Positions 6,858-12,991 of a DNA stretch of 13,174 nucleotides are shown here, one piece after another. The stretch comes from Casp-actino8 sp044358015 (GTDB lineage Bacteria > Actinomycetota > Acidimicrobiia > Acidimicrobiales > Ilumatobacteraceae). The stretch covers positions 1-13,174 of the forward strand of contig JBIKOO010000048.1 in assembly GCA_044358015.1 (NCBI GenBank). Direction: 5' to 3'. Each line of letters begins with the position of its first letter. Positions within the stretch are counted from its first letter, which is position 1. Below the pieces are notes generated by a model that searched no databases, had not been told where the DNA came from, and was given only the letters and a program-made list of their open reading frames with translations. Position numbers and translations under genes: made by a program.

Positions 6858-6959
6858 ATGAGCAACGACGGCTACTGCCCTGAATGTCACGAATACATTG
6901 GCGAAGACAACTGGGACGAATGTCCGAACTGCGGCGCGATCATTGAGTCAGATGACTGA
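6858..6959 (+). CDS. 33-aa zinc-ribbon-like microprotein with two CPxC knuckles
   Basis: The product has CPEC at residues 7-10 and CPNC at 22-25, 11 residues apart, in a very acidic chain ending ESDD. Two CPxC knuckles usually bind one Zn (or Fe, as in rubredoxin), so this is probably a stand-alone zinc ribbon. No other domain is present. The frame stays open upstream to 6741, but that part runs through the dispersed hairpin element and reads like non-coding sequence. The ATG at 6858 has a TATGCT -10 box 6 nt before it. The gene is the only one between hairpin copies A and B, and its stop is 14 nt from copy B. Its role is not known; similar tiny ribbons can act as protein-binding or RNA-polymerase-associated factors, but nothing here shows that. 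Confidence 0.65.
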   Translation: MSNDGYCPECHEYIGEDNWDECPNCGAIIESDD

Positions 6960-6973
6960 GTCAAGCCGTGCAG

Positions 6974-7015
6974 TTGGGCAAAACAACCACCGTAAACGGG
7001 GTGTTTTCGCGCCCA
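6974..7015. repeat. Dispersed hairpin element, copy B (terminator-like, between convergent genes)
   Basis: TGGGC+AAAAC pairs with GTTTT+(CGC)+GCCCA around CCG-TAAA-CGG, giving a long stem-loop. The right arm at 6997-7015 is identical to copies A and C. It lies 14 nt after the stop of the 33-aa gene and ends one base before the stop codon of the SDR gene on the minus strand, so it may terminate both. Confidence 0.8.
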
Positions 7016-7795
7016 TTAGCGGGCTTTAAGGGTCAACCTTGAGGCGAAGCGTTTGACCGGTCCGGGCAACACCGAACTCGCACCCACCAACCCTTTATAC
7101 AAAGCACCGGGCACGCTCAACGCCTTGCCCTTCACCACATCTTCTAAACCAACTCGAGCAACCTCTTCAGACGTACACCACAAGAACTCCGGAAACTGCG
7201 TCTGATAGTCGCTCGTATTACTCACACTCTGAAACTCGGTTCGTGTCAGTCCCGGACACAACGCCGTCACCTTCACGCCGCTCCCCCGCACTTCTTCGTG
7301 CAACGACTCGGTCAGGTTCGTGACATACGCCTTGGTTGCCGCATACACCGCCAACTTGGGTGCAGGTTGAAAACTCGCCACGCTTGACACGTTCATCAAC
7401 CAACCGCGCTTGCGAGCCACCATCACTTCAATCGCTGCTCGTGACAATCTGGTTAACGCCCGAATGTTCAACGCAATCTCGTCGTCAAGTCGAGCCGATT
7501 CAATTTCGTGAAACAATCCCGACGAACCAAAGCCGGCGTTGTTCACCACTAAATCAATCGGCCGTTGCGCATCGGCAATGCGGGCCACCACTCGCGCGCA
7601 ACCTTCGTCGGTCGTCAGGTCGGCGTCAAGAACTTCAAAGTTGCTGTATCGATCGGCAATTTCTTGCAAACGATCACCACGGCGCGCCACCAACACACAT
7701 GCAACACCGGCTTGTCCCAATAGAACCGCCATTGACTCGCCAATTCCCGACGAAGCCCCAGTGATCAATGCAGTGTGAAACGGATATTTAGTCAT
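7016..7795 (-). CDS. Short-chain dehydrogenase/reductase (classical SDR)
   Basis: This 259-residue enzyme shows the complete classical SDR set: the dinucleotide-binding TGASSGIG (residues 12-19), NNAG (85-88), and the catalytic Ser138, Tyr151 and Lys155 (YAATK). VARRGDRL, with Arg residues after the second strand, suggests NADP(H). PGLTRTEF follows the active site as usual. It would oxidise or reduce an alcohol/ketone or acyl substrate in the cytoplasm; the substrate cannot be told from sequence. The C-terminal part (KGKALSVPGALYKGLVGASSVLPGPVKRFASR) resembles the subgroup of SDRs often annotated as short-chain acyl or ketoacyl reductases. The ATG at 7795 has the -10 box TACGGT 6 nt before it. 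It is divergent from the PPOX gene across a 64-bp gap, so the two may share regulation. Confidence 0.93.
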   Translation of the reverse strand: MTKYPFHTALITGASSGIGESMAVLLGQAGVACVLVARRGDRLQEIADRYSNFEVLDADLTTDEGCARVVARIADAQRPIDLVVNNAGFGSSGLFHEIESARLDDEIALNIRALTRLSRAAIEVMVARKRGWLMNVSSVASFQPAPKLAVYAATKAYVTNLTESLHEEVRGSGVKVTALCPGLTRTEFQSVSNTSDYQTQFPEFLWCTSEEVARVGLEDVVKGKALSVPGALYKGLVGASSVLPGPVKRFASRLTLKAR

Positions 7796-7801
7796 TGTTT
7801 A

Positions 7802-7807
7802 ACCGTA
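7802..7807 (-). promoter_or_regulatory. Putative -10 box for the SDR gene (leaderless)
   Basis: TACGGT on the minus strand ends 6 nt before the ATG at 7795. The divergent PPOX promoter lies about 40 bp away, so the two polymerase sites are back to back. Confidence 0.45.
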
Positions 7808-7847
7808 GACCACGGCGCGCAACAATGTGCTCACAAGCACTTCCGAT

Positions 7848-7853
7848 TAGGTT
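7848..7853 (+). promoter_or_regulatory. Putative -10 box for the PPOX-family gene (leaderless)
   Basis: TAGGTT ends 6 nt before the ATG at 7860. A second in-frame ATG at 7869 exists, but the geometry favours 7860. Confidence 0.4.
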
Positions 7854-7859
7854 GACACC

Positions 7860-8258
7860 ATGAGCGTTATGTCATCGGCCAACCCAAAGTTCGTTGAAAT
7901 TCTTCAGGGCCCCTACACCGGGGTTCTCACCACACTGTTCGCCGACGGCAGCCCGCAAAGTACTCCCCTATGGTTCTTGCTCGATGGCGATGACATCTTG
8001 TTCTCGACAACCGCCGGCAAACAGAAGTTGCGCAACATCGCCCGCGACCCACGCGCCACCTTTGCGGTGTACAACCCCACCAACGACATGAGTTACGTCG
8101 AAGTGCGTGGCACCATCTTGGTTACCGAAGACCCGACAGCAAACACCCGCGATCGCATCGTGCAAAAGCATGGCTACGTAGACGGTTCAACTTTTGATGC
8201 GCCCGGCACTCAGCGATTCACGTTACGACTGACACCAACGAAAATCACTGGACGCTAA
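7860..8258 (+). CDS. PPOX-class (F420-dependent type) flavin/deazaflavin oxidoreductase
   Basis: This 132-residue protein has the split-barrel pyridoxamine-5'-phosphate-oxidase fold pattern: GVLTTLFADGSPQSTPLWFLLDGDDILFSTTAGKQKLRNIARDPRATFAVYN, then YVEVRGTILVTED, and a terminal strand LRLTPTKITGR. The 'K..N..RDPR' phosphate/cofactor-binding helix and the short length match the actinobacterial F420-binding subgroup related to Rv1155 of Mycobacterium tuberculosis, rather than FMN-dependent PdxH. Members bind F420 or FMN as dimers and reduce diverse substrates; the native substrate is unknown here. Cytoplasmic, single gene, followed 16 nt later by hairpin copy C. Family call strong, cofactor assignment moderate. 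Confidence 0.88.
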   Translation: MSVMSSANPKFVEILQGPYTGVLTTLFADGSPQSTPLWFLLDGDDILFSTTAGKQKLRNIARDPRATFAVYNPTNDMSYVEVRGTILVTEDPTANTRDRIVQKHGYVDGSTFDAPGTQRFTLRLTPTKITGR

Positions 8259-8274
8259 GCAACTGAAATAACGG

Positions 8275-8317
8275 TTGGGAAAATAGACCCCCGAAAACGG
8301 GGTGTTTTCGCGCCCAA
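8275..8317. repeat. Dispersed hairpin element, copy C (bidirectional terminator-like)
   Basis: The best-formed copy: TTGGG/CCCAA outer stem, AAAA/TTTT middle, CCCCG-AAAA-CGGGG inner hairpin, with TGTTTT after the inner hairpin on plus and TCTATTTT on minus. It lies between convergent genes, 16 nt from each stop. An alternative pairing CGAAAAC/GTTTTCG is mutually exclusive with the GC hairpin. Confidence 0.85.
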
Positions 8318-8332
8318 GCGGGCGGTCCAGAA

Positions 8333-9991
8333 TCAGTTGATTCGGCGGTGGCGCGTGATCAACACAGTTCCGGTAATCACCGCGCACACTGCGGCCACTA
8401 GCCATCCATTCGAATCTGATCCTGTTGCAGGTAGCAATGCGGCCGCAACCACCGTTGTCGTCGTTGCAGCGACAGTTGTCGTCGTTGCAGCGACAGTGGT
8501 CGTTGTTTCTGCTGGGGGGGTATACGTCGACATCATCGTGAACGCTTCATTATTTGAATCTACGTCTGTGAAAAATCCGACGGCAGCGCAATTCCCCACC
8601 GAACCACATGACACCGACAAAGACTCGGCATTGGGACCGCCCTGCACTCCATCGGCGAACACCACCGGAGTTGCCTGACCCCACACACCGTTAGTCGACG
8701 TCATCGTCAAAGCTTCATAATCTTCATCGACATTTGCGAAATATCCGACAGCAGAGCAATTCCCCACCGAACTACATGACACCGAATAAAATGAACCTCC
8801 TTTATATTCGCCCTGCACACCATCGGCGAATTCTGCCGGAGTCCCCTGGCCCCACACACCATCAGTCGACGTCATCGTAAACGCCTCAAAATTACCACCG
8901 ACATTTTTGAATCGTCCAACGGCAGTGCAATGACCAGCCGACGCACACGACACCGAATAAAACGCGGCTTTAGGATCTTCGTTCTGCACTCCATCGGCGA
9001 ACACCGCCGGAGTTGCCTGACCCCACTCACCATCAGTTGACGTCATCGTGAACGCTTCATAACCATTATCGACATTCCGGAATTGCCCTACAGCAGTGCA
9101 ATGACCAGCCGACGCACACGACACCGACTCGAAACTATGAATAGGATCGCTGCTCAGCACACCATCGGCGAACACCGCCGGAGTCCCTTGACCCCACACA
9201 CCATCCGTCGATGTCATCGTAAACGATATTGTATTTTCACTACCATCTGTGAAATATCCGACAGCAGTGCAATCACCAGTCGACGCACACGACACCGAAG
9301 AAAATGAATCTTCTTTCCAACTGCCCTGCAAACCATCGGCGAACACCACCGGAGTCCCTTGGCCCCACACACCATCAGTCGACGTCATCGCAAACGCCTG
9401 ATAACTTCCGGACTCATCTCTGAATTTCCCTACGGCAGTGCAATGACCAGCCGACGCACACGACACCGACTCGAAAATGGCTTGTGGCTCATCTGTGTTC
9501 GCCACACCATCCGCGAACACCGCCGGAGTCCCTTGACCCCACACACCATCAGTCGACGTCATCGTAAACGCCTCATAATTACCACCGACATTTTTGAATC
9601 GTCCAACGGCAGTGCAATGACCAGCCGACGCACACGACACCGACTCGAAAATGGCTTGTGGCTCATCTGTGTTCGCCACACCATCCGCGAACACCGCCGG
9701 AGTCCCTTGACCCCACACACCATCAGTCGACGTCATCGTAAACGCCTCATAATTACCACCGACATTTTTGAATCGTCCAACGGCAGTGCAATGACCAGCC
9801 GACGCACACGACACCGACACGAAATAGGCGTTGGAGCGGCTGGCCTGCACACCATCAGCGAATTCAGCACGAGTAGCTATACCCCACACCCCGATCGCCA
9901 TCGTTGAACTGTTCAAGCCAAATGCACCGAATGAAACCACGCAAACAAGTAGAACTAAACCACCACGAACACTGTTACGAAACGTCTTCAT
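8333..9991 (-). CDS. Secreted LPATG-anchored repeat protein, probable eight-bladed propeller
   Basis: The 552-residue precursor has a signal peptide (MKTFRNSVRGGLVLLVCVVSFGAFG, about 1-31). Seven full repeats of 56-58 residues follow (59-458), each beginning SVSCASAGHCTAVG and containing MTSTDGVWGQGTP and FADGV. A half repeat (about 459-488), a TTTTVAA stalk, and a sorting signal LPATG (520-524) with a membrane segment and RHRR tail complete it. The N-terminus carries the missing half unit (GVWGIATRAEFADGV, 34-48), as in beta-propellers closed by a split blade, so eight blades are likely. The two Cys of each unit could form a disulphide. Repeats 1 and 2 are identical in protein and DNA. A sortase should link it to the cell wall. 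The ATG at 9991 has GTGAGG 5 nt upstream and a sigma70-type promoter further up. Ligand unknown. Confidence 0.88.
   Translation of the reverse strand: MKTFRNSVRGGLVLLVCVVSFGAFGLNSSTMAIGVWGIATRAEFADGVQASRSNAYFVSVSCASAGHCTAVGRFKNVGGNYEAFTMTSTDGVWGQGTPAVFADGVANTDEPQAIFESVSCASAGHCTAVGRFKNVGGNYEAFTMTSTDGVWGQGTPAVFADGVANTDEPQAIFESVSCASAGHCTAVGKFRDESGSYQAFAMTSTDGVWGQGTPVVFADGLQGSWKEDSFSSVSCASTGDCTAVGYFTDGSENTISFTMTSTDGVWGQGTPAVFADGVLSSDPIHSFESVSCASAGHCTAVGQFRNVDNGYEAFTMTSTDGEWGQATPAVFADGVQNEDPKAAFYSVSCASAGHCTAVGRFKNVGGNFEAFTMTSTDGVWGQGTPAEFADGVQGEYKGGSFYSVSCSSVGNCSAVGYFANVDEDYEALTMTSTNGVWGQATPVVFADGVQGGPNAESLSVSCGSVGNCAAVGFFTDVDSNNEAFTMMSTYTPPAETTTTVAATTTTVAATTTTVVAAALLPATGSDSNGWLVAAVCAVITGTVLITRHRRIN
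8455..8496. repeat. Two perfect 21-bp repeats in the TTTTVAA stalk
   Basis: Bases 8455-8475 and 8476-8496 are identical and encode successive TTTTVAA units on the minus strand. In frame, so copy-number change would alter stalk length only. The other surface protein gene has an analogous repeat-coded stalk. Confidence 0.85.
9433..9780. repeat. Two identical 174-bp tandem copies inside the propeller gene
   Basis: Bases 9433-9606 and 9607-9780 are identical, and the identity continues about 39 nt into the third unit. They encode repeats 1 and 2. The other repeats have diverged, so this pair is a recent duplication or was homogenised by gene conversion. Confidence 0.92.
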
Positions 9992-10020
9992 AGAAACCTC
10001 ACTTTAAAGAAATTTCTCTA

Positions 10021-10049
10021 ATCTTAGTGCATCAGCAAACCCAACGCAA
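10021..10049 (-). promoter_or_regulatory. Sigma70-type promoter of the propeller gene
   Basis: On the minus strand, -35 TTGCGT (10044-10049) and -10 TAAGAT (10021-10026) are separated by exactly 17 bp. A start about 7 nt after the -10 gives a leader of roughly 22 nt containing GTGAGG (9997-10002), 5 nt before the ATG. This is the best promoter in the window. Confidence 0.65.
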
Positions 10050-10067
10050 AATGTGCCAATTCACATT
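10050..10067. promoter_or_regulatory. Inverted repeat abutting the -35: possible regulator site
   Basis: AATGTG-CCAATT-CACATT is a perfect 6-bp dyad with a 6-nt spacer, immediately upstream of the -35 hexamer of the propeller gene. A second perfect 10-bp palindrome, AGAAATTTCT (10008-10017), covers the predicted transcription start. The regulator is unknown. Confidence 0.35.
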
Positions 10068-10075
10068 GATGAAGC

Positions 10076-10110
10076 AACCCTCGAAAACGAGGTATTTTCG
10101 CGCCCAAGCG
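10076..10110. repeat. Dispersed hairpin element, copy D (after atpC)
   Basis: CCTCG-AAAA-CGAGG followed by TATTTTCGCGCCCAAGCGG. The right arm (10088-10106) differs from the others at two positions, and one change (G to A) is matched by C to T in the left arm, keeping the hairpin paired. The outer left arm TTGGG is absent. It begins about 15 nt beyond the atpC stop and is the only terminator candidate for the atp operon, although the T-rich side faces the other strand. Confidence 0.7.
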
Positions 10111-10124
10111 GAAGAGATCAAGAA

Positions 10125-10553
10125 TCAGTGAGCAGCAGCGGCAGTGCCGCTGACGCCGCCGGCAGCTGACAAACGAGCATGTGCTCGTGCCAACTCGGCA
10201 GCCCCAGCCGCGTCATTTTCGTGACGCAACTGTTCTTGCAAACGCTCAATGTCGGCCTGTGCTTTGGCCTTGTCGATTTCAGAACCAAGTTCGGCGAAGT
10301 CGGTCAAGATCGACACTTTGCCATTGCTCACCTCGACAAACCCTCCGTGCACTGCGACGTCAAGAATTGATCCTTCGGCCAAGTACACGCGGGTGTGGTT
10401 CGGAATGAGGGCTGCAAGAAACGGTGCGTGTCCAGCCAAGAACGCCACCTCTCCACCACCAAGGGTGCGGGTGATGACTTGAGTTGCCTCGCCAGAGAAC
10501 AACACTCGTTCTGGCGAGACCACTTCAACACGCATCGTGCTTGCTTCTGCCAT
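10125..10553 (-). CDS. atpC: F1 ATP synthase epsilon subunit
   Basis: The 142-residue epsilon subunit belongs to the central stalk and couples rotor movement to catalysis while restraining ATP hydrolysis. The N-terminal beta-sandwich shows MRVEVVSPERVLFSGEATQVITRTLGGGEVAFLAGHAPFLAAL (residues 7-49) and the HGGFVEVSNGKVSILTD region typical of the family. The C-terminal part (DKAKAQADIERLQEQLRHENDAAGAAELARAHARLSAAGG) is the helical hairpin, slightly longer than in many actinobacteria and ending in an Ala-rich tail. Its ATG overlaps the atpD stop by one base (TGATG), with AGGAGAG a few bases upstream inside atpD, so translation is coupled. Last gene of the operon; copy D of the hairpin element follows. 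Confidence 0.96.
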   Translation of the reverse strand: MAEASTMRVEVVSPERVLFSGEATQVITRTLGGGEVAFLAGHAPFLAALIPNHTRVYLAEGSILDVAVHGGFVEVSNGKVSILTDFAELGSEIDKAKAQADIERLQEQLRHENDAAGAAELARAHARLSAAGGVSGTAAAAH

Positions 10554-11986
10554 CAGAGGCTCTCCTGAAGCGCTTTCGCCTTGGCGTGTACTTGATCAAT
10601 GCCGCCGACGTTCAAGAACGCCTGCTCGGGCAAATGGTCAAGGTCACCATTGAGAATTGCTTCGAAGCTGGCAACGGTTTCATCAACCGGCACAAATTCG
10701 CCTTCGATACCGGTGAACACCTTGGCAACGAAGAACGGCTGCGACAAGAAACGCTGAATCTTGCGAGCACGTGACACCGTGAGGCGGTCTTCTTCGCTGA
10801 GTTCATCAAGACCAAGAATGGCGATGATGTCCTGGAGTTCTTTGTAACGCTGCAAGTTTTCCTGCACGTCACGAGCCACCTTGTAGTGACGCTCGCCCAC
10901 AACTTCTGGCGACAAGATTGTCGACGTTGAAGCCAAGGGGTCTACCGCTGGGTAGATGCCGAGCGCTGCCACTTGACGTGACAATTCGGTGGTCGCATCG
11001 AGGTGGGTGAACGTGGTGAACGGAGCCGGGTCGGTGTAGTCGTCGGCGGGCACGTACACGGCCTGAAGTGACGTAATTGAACGTCCCTTGGTCGAGGTAA
11101 TGCGCTCCTGCAACTGACCCATTTCGTCAGCAAGTGTGGGCTGGTAACCCACGGCTGATGGCATACGGCCAAGAAGCGTTGACACTTCTGAACCGGCCTG
11201 CACGAAACGGAAAATGTTGTCAACGAACAACAACACGTCCTGGTTCTGCACGTCACGGAAATACTCAGCCATGGTGAGAGCTGACAAAGCAACACGAAGG
11301 CGCACGCCCGGTGGTTCGTCCATCTGGCCAAAGACCAAGGCGGCTTTTTCGAACACGCCCGACTCTTCCATTTCAATACGGAGGTCGGTACCTTCACGGG
11401 TACGCTCGCCCACTCCGGCGAACACCGACACACCACCGTGCTGTGAAGCCACGCGGTTAATCATTTCGGTAATGAGCACGGTCTTACCCACGCCTGCACC
11501 ACCGAACAAACCAATCTTTCCACCAGCCAAGTACGGCGTGAGAAGGTCAATAACTTTTACGCCAGTGACGAACATGCGCTTTTGCGGTTCGAGTGCTGCG
11601 AAGTCTGGGGCTGGACGGTGAATGTCCCAACGCTCCATGTCGGCAAAGTCGGCCGGATCGCCATCGAGCACATCGCCCCATGCGTTCCATACGTGACCAA
11701 GCACGCGGTCACCGACGGGCACGCTTAAGCCACGACCGGTGTTACGCACGGCAGTACCGCGACGCAAACCGTCAGTTGGCTTCAAGCAAACGGCACGAAC
11801 GCGACCTTCACCAAGCTGCTGAGCAACTTCGGCGAGAACTTTGATGTCCTCACCACCGATGTTCACGGTGAACTCGAGAGCCGTGTTCAACTCGGGGAGC
11901 GAACCCCGCGGGAACTCGACGTCGATAACGGGGCCAGCAATACCGACGACCCGTCCGTCCTTTAGTTGATTCTCTGTCATTGTCAT
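10553..11986 (-). CDS. atpD: F1 ATP synthase beta subunit (catalytic)
   Basis: The 477-residue catalytic subunit synthesises ATP at the alpha-beta interfaces of the F1 head. Visible parts: beta-barrel start GRVVGIAGPVIDVEFPRGSLPELNTAL, Walker A GGAGVGKT (about 162-169), GERTREGTDL with the catalytic Glu, Walker B LLFVDNIFRF (about 251-260), MPSAVGYQPTLADEMG, and a full C-terminal helical domain with the DELSEEDRLTV region (DELSEED form of DELSEED motif). Length is usual. The ATG at 11986 is preceded by AAAGGA with 8 nt spacing; an in-frame ATG two codons later is possible. It is separated from atpG by 42 nt that contain a small TACTC-GAG-GAGTA hairpin directly after the atpG stop. Confidence 0.98.
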   Translation of the reverse strand: MTMTENQLKDGRVVGIAGPVIDVEFPRGSLPELNTALEFTVNIGGEDIKVLAEVAQQLGEGRVRAVCLKPTDGLRRGTAVRNTGRGLSVPVGDRVLGHVWNAWGDVLDGDPADFADMERWDIHRPAPDFAALEPQKRMFVTGVKVIDLLTPYLAGGKIGLFGGAGVGKTVLITEMINRVASQHGGVSVFAGVGERTREGTDLRIEMEESGVFEKAALVFGQMDEPPGVRLRVALSALTMAEYFRDVQNQDVLLFVDNIFRFVQAGSEVSTLLGRMPSAVGYQPTLADEMGQLQERITSTKGRSITSLQAVYVPADDYTDPAPFTTFTHLDATTELSRQVAALGIYPAVDPLASTSTILSPEVVGERHYKVARDVQENLQRYKELQDIIAILGLDELSEEDRLTVSRARKIQRFLSQPFFVAKVFTGIEGEFVPVDETVASFEAILNGDLDHLPEQAFLNVGGIDQVHAKAKALQESL

Positions 11987-12028
11987 AATGTTTTTCCTTT
12001 TGAGAATGCTGCGCTACTCGAGGAGTAC

Positions 12029-12985
12029 TTACTGCTTTGCAAATTCTGAATTGCCAATAGGTCCAATTTCGACAAGCCGAACATGCTTGCCACTGTCGCC
12101 AGACAAGGCTTCGGCACCACTGACGATTTCCATAATTTCGGTGGTGATCGAGTCCTGACGGGCACGGTTCATAATGCGTGAAAGGTTCTTAATGAGCTCT
12201 TCCGCGTTATCGGTTGCGCTCTTCATCGCACGCTGACGGAAAGCGTGTTCGCTGGCCGCGGCGTTCAGAAGTGCTGCATAGACACGAGCTTCGATGTAAC
12301 GAGGAATCAATGTTTCCAAGATTGAAGTCGGATCTGGTTCGTATTCGTAATCGGCGCTCGCGCCTTCGGGCTTGCCGTCGCCACCTTCGACCACTGAACG
12401 CTCGAGCGGCACGAGCGGACGCAAAACGACCTCTTGTGAACCCGACGTAATGAATCGTGTGTAGACCAAAACAACTTTGTCAACTGCACCACTGGCGTAC
12501 AGGTCGACAACGTATTCGCCAATTTCTTTAGCGTTGGCATATAGCGGCTGATCGCTGAAACCGTTGAATGGCGTACCAAGGTTGTAGTCGCGGAAGCGCA
12601 AGTAGCCCTCGGCCTTACGACCAACCGGCACCACGATGTAATCGCGGCCTTCTTTAACGTCGACCTTGATTTCGGCTTCAGTTGCTCGCAACACACCCGA
12701 GTTGTAACCGCCGCACAAACCGCGGTCGGCAGTGATTGAGACGTAGCAAACTTTCTTGATGGTCTCGCGATGACCCAACAACGGGCTATCGGTTGATCCA
12801 CCAGCAGCTGCCAGGTCACGCACAACTTCGGTGATCTGTTCGCTGTAAGGAACTGCGGCCAGAACGCGCTGTTGCGCCTTCACGATGCGCGATGCAGCAA
12901 TGAGCTCCATGGCGCGCGTGATCTTCTTAGTCGCTTGCACACTGCGGATACGTCCCCGCAGAATTCGTTCCTGTCCACCGGCCAT
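12029..12985 (-). CDS. atpG: F1 ATP synthase gamma subunit
   Basis: The 318-residue gamma subunit forms the rotating central shaft of F1. The N-terminal helix GGQERILRGRIRSVQATKKITRAMELIAASRIVKAQQRV and the ITADRGLCGGYNSGVLR region are hallmarks, and the C-terminal helix AFRQRAMKSATDNAEELIKNLSRIMNRARQDSITTEIMEIVSGAEAL completes the antiparallel coiled coil. A central insertion rich in acidic residues (VEGGDGKPEGASADYEYEPDPTS, about 205-228) makes it somewhat longer than the roughly 290 residues of E. coli, as in other actinobacteria. It starts 6 nt after the atpA stop with GGAG about 9 nt upstream of the ATG, so it is co-translated with atpA. Confidence 0.97.
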   Translation of the reverse strand: MAGGQERILRGRIRSVQATKKITRAMELIAASRIVKAQQRVLAAVPYSEQITEVVRDLAAAGGSTDSPLLGHRETIKKVCYVSITADRGLCGGYNSGVLRATEAEIKVDVKEGRDYIVVPVGRKAEGYLRFRDYNLGTPFNGFSDQPLYANAKEIGEYVVDLYASGAVDKVVLVYTRFITSGSQEVVLRPLVPLERSVVEGGDGKPEGASADYEYEPDPTSILETLIPRYIEARVYAALLNAAASEHAFRQRAMKSATDNAEELIKNLSRIMNRARQDSITTEIMEIVSGAEALSGDSGKHVRLVEIGPIGNSEFAKQ

Positions 12986-12991
12986 GAGTGA

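Noticed and set aside
6748..7015. Integron-like attC sites around the 33-aa gene
   Set aside because: Arms GTTGGGC and GCCCA resemble core sites in one copy, but their order is reversed relative to attC, copies A and D do not match, and no integrase is seen.
9359..9907. Plus-strand 182-residue open frame with repeated RRTRHR
   Set aside because: A shadow of the repeat protein on the opposite strand; repeats arise from the 174-bp units.
10050..10067. CRP-type site upstream of the propeller gene
   Set aside because: TGTG and CACA are 6 nt apart instead of the 8 needed for the TGTGA-N6-TCACA consensus; kept only as an unassigned dyad.
12015..12027. Hairpin TACTC-GAG-GAGTA between atpG and atpD as a terminator
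   Set aside because: Only 5 bp and no U-tract; terminating here would separate beta from gamma. At most a minor RNA structure.
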